Positions 25,276 to 49,656 are shown, counted from the first letter of the stretch. The stretch: DNA of 64,000 nucleotides from Hypomesus transpacificus (GCF_021917145.1 NW_025813875.1:1-64000), one strand, 5' to 3'. The notes: generated by a model from the sequence alone, not told the origin. A program made the numbers and translations.

Positions 25276-26196
25276 TCACTTGTACAGGCTTAGCTCAGGA
25301 CTGTGATAGAGGCACATGTATGCGTCACACAGCAGGCGTCGAACGGACTCTCGAAGAGAGGCGGGGTCTACCCTGCTCAGCTCCTCCTCTGATAGGCTGA
25401 GGTAGCGGCCCACCTCGGGACACGGCCTCACCTGCGGTATGTTGAAGCCATTCTCCCCGCCTGGCGGAAACCATGGCAACGGGACACAAAAGAACCAGGA
25501 AGTACGCATGAAGGAAATACTCTTTGTTAATAACAACAACAACAACAACATTATCAGAATCTTTATTCTATTATAAAAACTAAAACACGTTTTTTCTTCC
25601 CTCAGCTTCTTCAGCCCCAGCCTAGACCTTATGTTGTTTAATTGTAACTTGTTTAACTACATGATCTTAAGGTTGTTCCCTTTGACACTTACTTGGTTTA
25701 TCACAATGTATGCTTCATATTTTGGGCTACCCGCAATGTTTGGTGCTATCTCGTTGTTATGATCAGTGACCTATGCACTTTTGTAAAGCTCTCTCTTGGA
25801 AGTCGCTTTGTATCAAAGCGTCCGCTAAATGCATAAATGTAAATGTCGACCTCTGACCTTCCCTGTCGGCCATGCTGTCGAAGAAGAGCCAGTCGTTGGG
25901 GCGCGGCCCGTGCTTCACAAAGCTCACGTAGTGGCTGGTCTCGATGCACGTCACGGCGAACAGCGACATCCTCTGACGGGCGCCGTGCGGCGGCCCGGGC
26001 CATGGGCCCCCGGGAACGCCCACCTGGCCGGGGCGGTGGGACGCACGCTTCCTGTGGGAGTGCACCTGGAGGAGGGAGGGGGGGGGGGGGGGGGGGAGAG
26101 AGAGGGGGAGAAAGAGAGGGGGGAGAGAGAGAGCGAAAGAAAGAGAGAGGGAAAGAGAGAGAGAGAGAGAGAGAGAAGAGAGAGAGAGAAAGAGAG

Positions 26197-26291
<95 letters not shown>

Positions 26292-27402
26292 CCTCAGGGA
26301 TCTCTGTCCAGCATGCTTCAGATCAACACGCCTCATTCAAATGTTGTTATTGAGCTTGATAACAACCATTCATTTGAATAGAACACCCCATTCATTTGAA
26401 TCAGATGTGTTGGAACAGGGAAATGCCTCTAACAGTATAACGCCGCTGTCATACGGAATGCTGGAGTGGGCAGGTGGAGGGCTACCTGGGTGTTGCAGGT
26501 GTGGCAGTACTGTTTGAGCTTGCCAGGAGTGATGTCCGGATCGTCAAAGCACTGCGTGCACTCCCACTCTGCTACAGCCTGGCATATACTGCACTGCCTG
26601 AGAGCTGGGGGAGAGAGAGAGAGAGGGGGGGGGAGGGGGAGGAAAGGAGGATAGAGAGAGAGAGAGAGAGAAAAGGAGGGGCGAGAAAGAGAGAACGGAG
26701 CGGCGAGAGAGAGAGGGAGGGAGAGGGGACAGAGAGAGAGGGAGGGAGAAAGAGAGAATAGGGGGTAGAAAATGAGGAAAAAAGAAGGGTGGGGTAGAAC
26801 TAAATGAAAACAGAGATTGATATGCAACATAACAAATCCAAGCTCACGTCTCCATGACGGCAGGGACAACACGCCCAACTCCAGATCCACCGGGCTAGGC
26901 TGCGTCAATGTCTGCGTTTCCCCCGGTGACTAAACTTGCCAGTCACAAAAAAACTACCAATCAGCTGAGCTGTCTTACTGTCGTCCAGTAGGTCGGTGAT
27001 GTCGATGCTGAGCGAGGGCAAGATGGCGTCAAACATCTTGAAGTCCTTCCCGAACCTGGGCATGAGCAGAGGAAGGCAGGAGGGGGCCTGGAGGACGGAC
27101 AGAAGAGTGTGTGTGTGTGTGCGTGGGGGAGGAGGAATCTGTCCATACATCCATTCCTCCACTCATCAATGCATCCATCTATCCATCCATCACCTCAGTG
27201 AACTTGAGTCCAGTGAGCAGGAAGGACGTCTCCAGGAGGACCTGGACACTGGCCACCCTCATGAGGGAGGCGGGGGGGGAGGAGAGGGGGAGGGGGGGAG
27301 AGGGGGGGGGAGAGGGGCACGGGGGGAGGAGGGGGTCAGGGGCACGGAGGGCGGGAAGAGCTGGTAGAGGTGGCACTCCTGGGGCTGTTGGGTCATCGAC
27401 CT

Positions 27403-27435
<33 letters not shown>

Positions 27436-28806
27436 CAGAGAGAGACAGAGAGAGACAGAGACAGAGAATGTATACAAAAGTGTAAACTTGTGTGCTTGCT
27501 TGTGAGTCGGGGAGAAGGGACAGCAAAGAAGGAGGGAGAGAGAGAGAGAAAGGAAGAAAAGGAAGGGCAGTACCTGATCTTCAGCAGAGGTTCCACCCTG
27601 AGGAGCTGGAACAGCTTGTTCAGGAACTCCTCTGGGTCTGACGGAACAAAAACAACCTGGTCTGTAACCATCCGCCCTCAATTATACACACACCCAGAAA
27701 GGTGCACACACACACACACCTACCTTTCTCCTGGTTGGTGAAGCCTGTATCACTACTCTCAGCCTCCAGAAGTCGTCTGAGGGGCCATGGTCTTACTGGC
27801 ACACACATAGCCAAACCTGGCAACGTGTACACACACAGCAAACATCACATCCAAACCTGCCGAGGAAGCACCAAACCTGGCAACCCACCTCCCTCCCTCT
27901 CACCCCCCCCACCCTCTCACCCCCCCTCACCCCTCTCACCCCCCCTCACCCTCTCACCCCCCCCCTCACCCCCCCTCACCTGCGCAGGGGGTTGACTATC
28001 TCACAGCGCAGGAGGTCTTGGGCCTGGCTGGAGTGGGAGCCGTCCTCAGGGTCAGTGGGCCACAGCAGCACCCAGTCTACAGAGCTGCAGCAGGAGAACA
28101 GACTGAGGAGGGAGGGAAGTTAGATCCAAATCAATTCTTACAAAAACACTGCATTCAATCAAAACACGGAGAACCAAAGCTCCAAACAATGATGTCGTTC
28201 TCCTATCCGCCACCAGGGGGAGGGGGTGATGAGCTGTGAGTACTGTCTCCCCACCTGAAGAGGGAAGCGTCCAGGTAGCAGGAGTTGAGGTGGCCCTGGA
28301 TGCCTCTCTTCCAGCCCTGGTACCTCTCCCTGGCCTCCTCCCCCTCCTCTGGGGGGGTAAGCTCCTCCACACGTTCACTACCCCACTCTGCAAACGCTGG
28401 GAGGAGGGGGTGGGGGGCAGAGGGTGGGAGGGGTGGAAGAGGGGAGTAATAGAGATGGAGGAGGGGGGGGGAGGAGTCACAGGATGAGGTCAGACTTGAA
28501 CAGAGCTGTGATACAAGGCTGTGGTAGGGAAAGCTGGCGCAAGTGTACCAAATGAGTACACACACACACACACACACCTATGGAGTTGCAGCGCTCCACT
28601 TGGTTGACGGGCATCTCCGGGGCAGGGAACCGGGAGTCCCGTCTACAGTTGCGGAGTTTGACGAACAGCCCCTTGTTGGCGGGGCAACGGAAGTGGCGCT
28701 CGCCAAGGTAACTTCCATCTGTCCCCGCAGTCAACTCCTGGTCCTGAGGGAGGGGGGGGAGGGAGGGGGGAGGGGGGGAGAGAGAGAGAGAGAGGGAGAG
28801 AGAGAG

Positions 28807-28860
<54 letters not shown>

Positions 28861-28916
28861 AGAGAGAGAGAGAGGGGAGGGAGAGAGGGGAGAGAGAGAG
28901 AGGGAGAGAGAGGGAT

Positions 28917-28947
<31 letters not shown>

Positions 28948-31345
28948 GAGGGATATAGAGAGAGAGAGAGTAACAAAGAAAGAAACAAAGAAAGTGTCTG
29001 TTTACATGTGTTCAAACAGAGTGGAGCTAGGATGACTCATGGTTGGCACGGCAACGGTAAACCTACCAGCTCGATCCCAGCCACCGGTTCTGGAACGCCA
29101 CTGATTTGACCAATCCAGCGGATTACTCCGAAAAGGGGCGGGTCGTTCACCTCCACCATCGACCCCACCTCCAGCTCAACCTCCAATCCCGTGTCTTCAT
29201 TCTCCTCCGCCACACCCCCGTAGCCGGGCGACCACAGAGCGTTGGGAGGGGCACCGTTCGAGGGCTGCGGTTGGTCGAGGACCATCGGGGAGGGCGGGTC
29301 CTGGGCTTTGATTGGTGGCAGGGGAAGCGGTTTATTGGCAGGTTTGTTGGGGGGCGGGGGTTTGAGCGCCAGTTTGGCAGAGTGCAGCTGGGGGGGCATC
29401 AAGGCGGTTTTAGGGGGGGGAGGTGAGAGGTGCGGAGGGGGCAGGTTTGGGGGTGGCAGGGGGTGGGGTTGTTCCTGGGGTGGGGTGGGTGACTTTCAGA
29501 ACCAGTCTGGAGTTGGGGGCGAGGGCGGGGTTGGCGTAGGGCAGGGGTTGGCGGCGAGATTTAGGCTCTGTGAAGGACGAACAGGAGGAGGACGAGGAGG
29601 ATGAAGAGAATAAAGAGGAGGAGGAGAGGAGGAGAAGTGAGAAAGAACACAAATAAAGCTTTAGAAACGTCCTGCTAAGTATGATGATGTTCCACCTGTT
29701 GTACCCGTGGTTCCCCGAGCCTTCTACCAGTGAGTAGGAGACCGTGAGTGGAGTGCTATGAGAGCAGCGTACCTGGAGACACCTTGGAGAGGGGCAGCAG
29801 GTGGCCGTACAGAGGGGAGGGGATGTGGCAGAGTCTGTCCCCTTTGTGAGAGCCGTCCCAGTTTCCCACCGGCATGTCCTGGACACACACACACACACAC
29901 ACACAGTCACAACACACACACACACAGTCACAACACACACACAGTCACAACACACACACAGTCACAACACACACACACATTCTGTATACAGAAACACATG
30001 TATCAAATCGCTGTTTAAACAGTCCTCTCCAGCCTCTATCACTGACCAGCAGGATTCCGACGTACATCCCCGAGGAGGCCCGTCCGGGCAGGGGCCCACA
30101 GTAGCGCACCTCCCCCCCCCGTGGACCGTGTCCTCGTGGGGGAAGCAGACCCGCTGGCCCACCTGAAGGGGTGGAGGAGAGGCGGGGCCCCGGGGCGGGC
30201 CGGGGGGCGGGGTCTGGAGCTGGAGGGGGGCAGACTCTGCCGTCCTGGGGAGCACGCTCACCCCGGCGGGGGGGAAGGGGGGGGTGGGGTGAGCGCGGAC
30301 GGAGGGGTGGCGTTGGTGGTTGTCGTGGTGACCGTTGTGCTGGGGGTGGTCGTGGTCGTGCTGCTCGCCGTTGCTGCCGCGGGGCGAGCGCGGGAGGGAA
30401 ATCTGATTGGCCGGGAGGAAGAGGGCGGAGGCCTCGGGGCAGATGAAGAGCTGGTGGCCCTTATAGGAGCCGTTACTGACCCCTCGACCCACTGCTGCCC
30501 CCTGAAGGGGGAGAGAGGGAGAGAGAGAGGGTGGAGGGAGCGAGAGGGAGGGGTGGAGGGAGAGAGGGAGAATCATCATGGAAGATGCTAAAGGCTTTAA
30601 GTATGGGTTTTGAGTAAAACAACAGTTTTTCTAATAACAAGGTACAATGAAAGGAGAGAGATGACCATAACAATGACATACTTTCAACTGGACCCCAAAC
30701 AACACCGCGCTGCTCCCTCTGGCCATTGGACCTCTGTACCTAAGCTCCGCCTCCACCGGTTCCCCCGATTGGCTCAAGTGGACAAGGAGGGGTGTGCCCA
30801 TGGGCAAGCTAGCCAATCGCTGCAGATGTCTGGGGTTGGCCAGCAGTTTGAGGCGGGACTCGGGGTCAGACACGGGCTCCAGTAAGCCGCTCAGCTCACT
30901 GGGCACCTCAGTGAGGTACTGCTTGTCAATCTTCACCACACAGCTGTAATCTAGCACCTGAGAGAGAGAGAGACATAGAGAAAGAGAGAGACAGAAGGAG
31001 AGAGAGACAGAGAGAGAGTGAGGGAGAGAGACAGAGAGACACAGAGAGAGAGGGAGGGAGAGAGTGTGAGAGAGAGACAGAGAGAGGAAGACAGAGAAGG
31101 AATAGGCTGTCTTGTGTATGGAAGTGTATTGATTTGTGTGTGTGCGTGTGTGTAAGATAAGGGGGATCCTTGCCTACCTTCACCCAAATGTGTTCTCCCC
31201 TACTTCTTCCCGCGTCCTGCTCCTGACAGATATTCCCCCGCAGTAGCCGAATGGTTCCGTCCAACTGGTCCTGAAACTTCAGGTCCGACACCACCAAGAA
31301 CATTTTCGGGGGACGACGCCTCCTCTGTTCTTGGGCCCCAGACAT
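25276..31345 (-). CDS. cyld: CYLD-type deubiquitinase (paralog uncertain), with frame disruptions
   Basis: CYLD removes Lys63- and Met1-linked ubiquitin and restrains NF-kappaB signalling. Fifteen exons: 31178-31345, 30682-30957, 30047-30501, 29773-29878, 29067-29567, 28578-28743, 28255-28396, 27980-28102, 27724-27816, 27574-27637, 27194-27400, 26979-27087, 26486-26604, 25858-26065 and 25276-25460; about 970 residues (human 956). Three CAP-Gly regions ([36 protein letters not shown]). USP domain: catalytic Cys in [11 protein letters not shown], His in [12 protein letters not shown], Asp in WLFFDSMAD. The zinc-binding insert keeps [13 protein letters not shown] and CHTC. It ends in [18 protein letters not shown]. 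Two exons (30047-30501 and 27724-27816) cannot be read in one frame. Two others (29067-29567 and 27194-27400) need either an indel or an extra short C-rich intron. Either the assembly has indels or the copy is decaying. Confidence 0.85.
25782..25846 (+). repeat. L2-like SINE tail in a cyld intron
   Basis: Contains agtcgctttgtatcaaagcg and tccgctaaatgcataaatg, the fish SINE/L2 tail, next to the cyld donor at 25857. Confidence 0.75.
26084..26290. repeat. G run and long (GA)n in a cyld intron
   Basis: A run of about 18 G (26078-26095) and then (GA)n of nearly 200 bases just before (gene strand) the exon at 25858-26065. Both strands give long low-complexity reading frames that are not genes. Confidence 0.85.
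28750..28970. repeat. (GA)n array with GGGA interruptions in a cyld intron
   Basis: About 220 bases of GA-rich repeat flanking the acceptor of the exon at 28578-28743. It is a pyrimidine tract on the gene strand. Confidence 0.85.
29880..29985. repeat. (CA)n with CAGTCACAACACAC units in a cyld intron
   Basis: Tandem (CA)n separated by AGTCACAA, four to five units, directly 5' (gene strand) of the exon at 29773-29878. Confidence 0.8.
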
Positions 31346-32840
31346 TGTTGATGGTATGTGTGTGTGTGTGTGGCGCGGGTTCAGCCTTTCACACTGCCTC
31401 TGGTTAAAAAAGGTACAGCGTGTAGTTTACACAGCGTTAGTGGTGAGCCAAATACATAAAATACTCACATAAGATGGCCATGTACTAAATAAATCAAAAG
31501 CAACAGGTGTCCTCGTCACGATAGCTTGGATTCTAACACTTCCGATCGCATTTGCCTACCTGACAAACGTTCATCTTAATCGGGAGTCAGAACACCTTAC
31601 GAACACAAACAAACCCGTAGCCTACATTACAAATACAACTGTATTATTCGAAGATACACTTACCAACTTTAGCAACTTTATGCCTATTACTTCCACATCG
31701 CTTCAACGAAAGTTCGTCAATTGTATCCACGCCCCCAAACAGGAAACGAAAAAAGCGACAACCACGGTGACCAATTACGAGAGAAACAACTTTCTGCTTG
31801 GAAATATGTTTTGGCCAATGACCTACGTTGGGTAGGCGTGACTTTGAAGAGGGAAATTCCACCGCCCTCATGTGAAACCTGTTGTTCAGCTCGTCAAGTT
31901 GGAAACTTTTTTTTGATCGTTTTCGATTGAATGTTGTTACATACACTCGCACACATATGCAATACGATTTATTGGAAGTAGTTAAAGTAGTGCTTTTTTT
32001 TCTTCTTCATATAACGGTTTTCGCAGTCCTATGTTTGCAGCAGAAGTGATCCATGCACTTTACATTCAGGTGTCTTAAGTCCAAGCAAAACAAAGGATAT
32101 CATACTGAAGGCTACATATGCAAATATATAATTTTAAGTTAGCAATTTGTGTCAAGACACTCTTACAAAGTCGTTTAGAAAATAACAAAAATATACAATC
32201 TCTTAAAATAATATACAAAATATCTGAAAATACAATATTCAATATGCACAAAATAGGAAAAGCTATAGTATTTTTATATAAATATTCCAAAGCTATAAAC
32301 ATATTTTCCCTGTCAATAATGGCACTGGTGTTCCTCTTTATGTACAGTTAGGCAGCACTTTCAAGCAGTTTATGTAGTACAAGTCCCTTTCAAACATTCC
32401 CATGGCAACTAAACTATTTAATCGTTTTTGACTTACTCTCCACAGTAGGCCATACAGTGTATAAATAAATAACAATAAATACATTCTCATTGGTTGACTC
32501 GGATTCTGTGTCCATGCCTATTGGTCGTAGTGCAGGAACGCCAAAGATTAATCTAATAGCCTTTAAGTAATTTAGTAATGGATCCAGTTTGGAAATGGAT
32601 ACAGTTAGTAATAGATACCCTAGACAGCAATATCTTCCAGTAGCCAGTCAGTCAAAACACCTAATTCACATTAGTCAGAATAGTCAATAGCAATAACCAT
32701 GATAGGTGGTTAATCATTGGCTGGTCAGGTCAGAGGACCTAATTGGTCAGTGTCTGTGATCTGGGCATATCTTGGAAGTCACTTTGGATAAAAGCATCTG
32801 CTAAATGAAATGAATAAATGATTGTGATTGGTCGGTCAGG
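31346..32840. promoter_or_regulatory. Region between the cyld start and the adenylyl cyclase stop
   Basis: Same-strand intergenic interval of 1.5 kb. The right part holds the cyclase 3' UTR (AT-rich, AATAAA-type signals on the minus strand) and an L2-like SINE tail at 32766-32822. The left part should hold the cyld promoter and any 5' UTR exon. No coding sequence is recognised. Confidence 0.5.
32766..32822 (+). repeat. L2-like SINE tail
   Basis: Contains gtcactttggataaaagcat and ctgctaaatgaaatgaataa, the same tail family as at 25782 and 35331. It lies 3' of the cyclase stop. Confidence 0.7.
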
Positions 32841-44575
<11,735 letters not shown>

Positions 44576-44817
44576 AACAGCTTAAAAAATAATTTAATGT
44601 AAATAAATAAATGTAAATGGTGGAATACTAGTCCATCATGTCCTCCGTTGCCCAAGTGGCCCTTGGGAGGATTCCTGTCAAAACAAATAAATTGTAAAGA
44701 GTTAAAAGTAAGCGATTTTCCTATTCAAAGGGAAGTTGACAAAAAAGGAACATATATATGTTGTGTTCACAAGAGTGTGACCACTCCCCTGTGAAGTGAA
44801 ACATGCCTGAGATGATT

Positions 44818-45040
44818 CTGCATCTGAATCGGTTCATGTATTCTGCATCTGAATCGGTTCATGTATTCTGCATCTGAATCGGTTCATGTATTCTGCATCT
44901 GAATCGGTTCATGTATTCTGCATCTGAATCGGTTCATGTATTCTGCATCTGAATCGGTTCATGTATTCTGCATCTGAATCGGTTCATGTATTCTGCATCT
45001 GAATCGGTTCATGTATTCTGCATCTATTCGGTTCATGTAT
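44818..45040. repeat. 25-base minisatellite, about nine units, upstream of the cyclase
   Basis: Direct repeats of TGCATCTGAATCGGTTCATG plus TATTC, almost identical until the last unit (TGCATCTATTCGG). It is 240 bases 5' of the cyclase start codon. Confidence 0.92.
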
Positions 45041-45179
45041 TAATGATTCCAGCGTGATGACACACTCGTCCCTGTGATTTCCTCTTTGTTAGAGAAACTG
45101 GTTTGTCTTGCTGTTTCGGTCCATGACTGAAATGACTGAGCTACTCTAATATTAACAGTGACAGCCCTGTGACGTACCC

Positions 45180-45266
45180 AGACTCCCTCTCACCCTCTCT
45201 CTCTCTCTGTTGTCCTCTACTCTCACTCACTCACTCACTCTCTCTGTTTCTCTCTCTCTGTCTCTC

Positions 45267-45297
<31 letters not shown>

Positions 45298-45313
45298 ATG
45301 TTGTCCTCTACTC

Positions 45314-45369
<56 letters not shown>

Positions 45370-45395
45370 TGTGTATCTCTCTCTCTCTGTGTCTC

Positions 45396-45439
<44 letters not shown>

Positions 45440-45452
45440 TGTCTCTCTCTCT
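45180..45452. repeat. (CT)n block with an internal duplication
   Basis: CT repeats with TGTTGTCCTCTACTCTCACT occurring twice (about 45209 and 45300), so the block was partly duplicated. Confidence 0.85.
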
Positions 45453-46041
45453 TAAAACTCCCGTTGCTGACACCATTTCAAACTTTGACTAAATCAGCCA
45501 CAAAACCATATTAGTAACATGTGATTCCACATAATCCTAAACAAGGTACCACATATGTGAAACAGACATCGGGCCACAAACGGTGGCTCCAACGTAAGTG
45601 TGATTTAGTGATATAATTCCTACATAATGTTTTTATCTTTGATCGTTGTCAAGAAAGTCTGTTATCAGATTACTGTAACAGCACCTGACAGAGTTGCTTA
45701 CAGTTCTGGTTAGAGCACAAACACTTGAAAGACAGATAATCACACTGTATAACCAACAGCGATACCTAACAGAAAACTAGGAAACAGAAGACGAATCAGG
45801 AGAATAATGACCGTATGTTGTGGGAGAATGAGGTGCAGAGTAGAGTAGAGTTGTGGGTGCCTACCTGCTCTCTTCCACCGGCACACTCCTGACTCTCTTC
45901 CTTCCTCACGTTCTCTCTGTCTCTCTCTCTCTCTCTCACACTAGCTCACTCTCATACTCGCTCTCTCTCTCTTTCTCTCTCTCGCTCGATTTATCTCTCC
46001 ACCCACCCGGTCTCTCAAAGTTTTGTTTCCTCTCTTTTTCT

Positions 46042-46117
<76 letters not shown>

Positions 46118-47344
46118 GCCGTTACCTACCTGATTTCCCTACCCTTCCCTGCTTTTATGACCTTTATCTCTTTCCTCATCCCACCTCTTCTCGCCTCCGT
46201 TTGTTGATCCTCTCTGTCTGAGTGATAAACAGCACAATCACGGTGGACCAGAGCTCACAGTCCAGCTCCATCCTCCTCGTCAACAAATATACATGTTATG
46301 AATATCATGAAATGTGTGAATGGTACGGTATGTTTGTGAGAGAGAGTGTGTGTGTGTCTGTCTGTGTGTGTGTGTGTCTGTGTCTATGTGTCTAGAATAG
46401 GCCAGCTATGCAAATACTCTGTGGTAAACGGATAAAGGGCAGAACAGAAAGACGGGGAAGGGGGGGGGGGGGGGGGGGGGGCTATAGAGGACATTTTCCG
46501 TTTCCATGCAACTAATATGACGTGATGCAGTTCCTCTACAGCCCTTGAATGCTATAACATTAGCATCCCCACGTAATCGTGATTTTGTTTATCTGAAATA
46601 CCACCAAGCCGCACATTTTCTTACCTTGCTCAAATACGTCCATCTGTGACTTGGGCTACTGTTAAGATCTGAAGGAAAACTTCCAACTCGTTGGCGCGTG
46701 GGTCTTTCGCTCTTCTCATCAACTGCAGTCACAGATATCGGTTCAGTTTAATCACAAAATGCGAATGATTAATCCTTAATAGTACCATCAGTTGTACATT
46801 TCATTCGAGTACCTTCCGCAGTATTTCTTTAATGCCGCTTTATCGTTTATCTATGATGACTGCGGAGCGACAAACTCGCTCAAAGAACAGCACAGGTAAA
46901 ATTGTAAGCCAACAAGCCACTAAAATAGAAAATGTGAAACGTAGGCTACGCTGTGCTCTATCATTTATTTGTGTCAGTATATTGTGAGTGTATGCGCATA
47001 TTGTTTGTTCTGTTGGAATGTTCCTGAAATACTTTTTACCGCCAAACTCAACTAACCGGTCATGTAGCATTAGGCCTAGAGGCCGGATGCATTTTCTATC
47101 AGAGCAAACAAACCAGACTTTAAAACTGAAACTCGTTCCAGCTAGCGAGAAAGACAGAATTAATTGGAAACAATCGTCAGAAATATATTAGCAACATTCT
47201 GAAAAATATCATGATGATCACAATTTGGCTTTTTTGAAACCATTCAAAAACTCCATACAGCCGGAGCAACACGAGGAAACACCTGCCAGTTTACAGTAAT
47301 TCCGGCCAAACTCGGAGGTTTTCGGAACCGAGCAGGAGCTGAGG

Positions 47345-47400
47345 GGGCAGGGGCGCCGCCAGGAATTTTGGGCCCCATGAAAAAAACAAAAAAAAAAACA
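47345..47400. repeat. Terminal fragment resembling a DNA-transposon end
   Basis: GCAGGGGCGCCGCCAGGAAT and TTTGGGCCCCATGAAA look like ends of hAT-type DNA transposons that are common in vertebrates. The other end is not clear. Family assignment is from memory of the motif. Confidence 0.4.
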
Positions 47401-47712
47401 ATAACTGATCACTTCTATTAGTTTTTCTATTTTGGTCATTGAATCGTTCTTCAGAAAAACCGTAGTTTATACTCTTGTTTGGATTCGATTATTAGTATTA
47501 TTGTAATTAAACAATAGCCTAATGATAGCCTATGTATTATCTTGGATATTGACATTTGACATTTTGTCAACATTTCATTTCAATACATTTTAAATGTCAT
47601 GTTTTGAATCTCCTTATTTCCTTAGAGTTCCATCCTGGTTTATGCCGGTCATGGTGTTAACGGCATCACGGCGTGTGATGTTGAGATTTGGTTGATAATG
47701 TGGTGTATAGCC

Positions 47713-48112
47713 CAGGGATGGATTAACGAACGGGCCTACCGGGCCCAGGCCCAGGGGCCCATGAGCTCAGGGGGCCCCTAAGCCAGAGCCTCCGCGCGTG
47801 ACGTCGCTGTTATTAACATTGTATTGATATGAATATGATGATATGACACGATGCACCGTAGCCGGTATATGCTAGACTTAATTCATTCATGTCAGTAACA
47901 GGGCCCCAATAGTCCTACTGAGGGATGGATTACCGAACGAGCCTACCGGCACCAGGGGCCCATGAGCTCAGGGGGCCCCTAAGCCAGAGCCTCTGCGTGA
48001 CGTCGCTGTTATTAACATTGTATTGATATGATGATATGACACGATGTGCCGTAGCTGGTAAATGCTAGGCTTAAGTCATTCATGTCAATAACAGGGCCCC
48101 AAAAGTCCTACT
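47713..48112. repeat. Tandem duplication of a 200-base interspersed repeat
   Basis: Two copies (about 47716-47921 and 47922-48112) both carry GGGATGGATTA, CCATGAGCTCAGGGGGCCCC, TAAGCCAGAGCCTC and TGACGTCGCTGTTATTAACA. The second is slightly shorter. I cannot name the family. Confidence 0.8.
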
Positions 48113-48390
48113 GAAAAACTAAAGAATAGCCTAAACATTCACTTTGAAGATGTCACAAGAAAGAAACCATCATGATACCTTTCAAGTGAGTGTTTATCTC
48201 CTCAGTTTATCTATAGGACTTTAGAGGGATTGAGTACTCCATGCAATATGGGCCCTTCAAATCTGTAGGGAGAAATCCAAAAAGCAAGTGCAAAACAATA
48301 GCATTAGAGCTCTGTCTAAGCAACCCCACCCCCACCCTACACACAAATGCGCTGTTTATGTGGCATTTGTGTCATGTGGCCATGACATAA

Positions 48391-48612
48391 TCTAACAAGT
48401 AGTTATAGGGCAGTCTGGATAGGTCTGTATGATGACATCAACAGCTGGAGGTGGTCTCTGGAAGACAGTCAGTACTATGGAGAGGGACTTCTCATTTGTT
48501 GAGAACTTTCTTTGTTCATATTCTATGACATTCTTGAATGCAAAATGTTCTTCGTAACAAATGCTTTTACTGATTAATAAACATATAAAAAAATCTGGAA
48601 TGACGACCACTA
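48391..48612 (+). pseudogene. C-type lectin gene remnant: part of the first lectin exon joined to 3' UTR
   Basis: 48393-48488 matches the middle of the first lectin-domain exon of the downstream copies (TCTGGATAGGTCTGTATGAT, then CTGGAGGTGGTCTCTGGAAG and AGTACTATGGAGAGGGACT). From 48490 the sequence jumps straight into what is 3' UTR in those copies (CTCATTTGTTGAGAACTTTC, ATTAATAAACATAT). The second lectin domain and C-terminal exons are missing. A deletion remnant of an array member. Confidence 0.85.
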
Positions 48613-49270
48613 AGATCGTAAGGCCTAAATAGACGTGTTCCGCTTCACGCTAATGAGCTTTCATGCAAACTAGTTGAATTGCAGGCAAGTGTATTTTGTA
48701 TATCATAAAAGGTTTTACATAAAGTAACATATTACCTAGAACCATCTCAACCCAGAGAGAAACATAAGAGAAGGCATAGATGTTGCTAAACAGAAGCTTT
48801 TTCTGTTACAATGGAAACAGTAGACAGGAGGTGAACATTGAGAAAATAGACAGGTAAGAGCTTGGTTAACATACATAGGGCAGGTTTGCTTAATTATGGC
48901 TAAACTGTGTGAGCTATTTTTAAAGAGGAAGATGTAGAGATCGTTTCATAATTGTTTGTCCTCATAAAGTTAATGGTTAGGGTTGATTATGAACTACACA
49001 CTTCTGATCCTTGATCTTCTGATGTACTTAATCTTTGTCCATTGATAAAACACGGTTCTGTTAATGATTTCATTGATAATCATCATTATAATGATAATGC
49101 ATGTCTTTACTTGATAATTTGCCATTTTCCTGACTTACTGTTGTTCCTCTTACCTGAATCGTATCATTTCCACTGAACCTTCTAATACGAGTACATGACG
49201 TCCCTTCAGAATGACAGAACTGTGTGATGGTTTTGTTAGACTTGTTGCAAACAAAAGTAAAAACCTAAAA

Positions 49271-49388
49271 GGTTAGGGTGAAGAGCCTTGCACAAGGACA
49301 CAATGTCATTTGGAGGGGCCGGGAATTAAACCAGCGACCTTCTGATTACTAGGCCGACTCCCTAACCGCTCAGCCACCTGACTCCCTA
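49271..49388 (-). repeat. SINE head fragment
   Basis: Minus-strand tRNA-like head (TGGCTGAGCGGTTAGGGAGT) and SINE body matching 55131-55320, but without the L2-like tail. Confidence 0.7.
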
Positions 49389-49656
49389 TCATCCAGCAAG
49401 ACCAGTCATCCAATATGAAGATGCTGGTCCTGATGAGTACACTTCTATCAGGCCAGTGTCCTTTTGGTTCTTGTAGTTCTTAATGACAGATTTATGTAGT
49501 TTTCCTCTGCAGAATGAACTGAACTAAGCTTTGGGCTCGACTGTCCTTTTATTTACCTTTTAAGTTCACACACATGTATTAGAAATTGGAAACAGGTGGA
49601 CCAAACAAACTGAACGTTTGTTCTTGTATATTGACAACAGGACTGTGTGCCCTCTC

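Larger units (their letters stand above)
44576..47340. other. Upstream region of the adenylyl cyclase gene
   Basis: No coding exon recognised. Holds the 25-base minisatellite (44818-45040), (CT)n blocks (45180-45452, 45910-46113), and a G run of about 22 bases near 46459-46480. A donor-like GAGAGCAG followed by GTAGGC on the minus strand near 45862, and an acceptor-like TTTTTTAAG just before the ATG at 44575, would allow a non-coding first exon. That is inference. Confidence 0.5.

Noticed and set aside
44818-45040. CRISPR-like regularly spaced repeats
   Set aside because: Units are contiguous with no spacers, in a vertebrate genome; a minisatellite.
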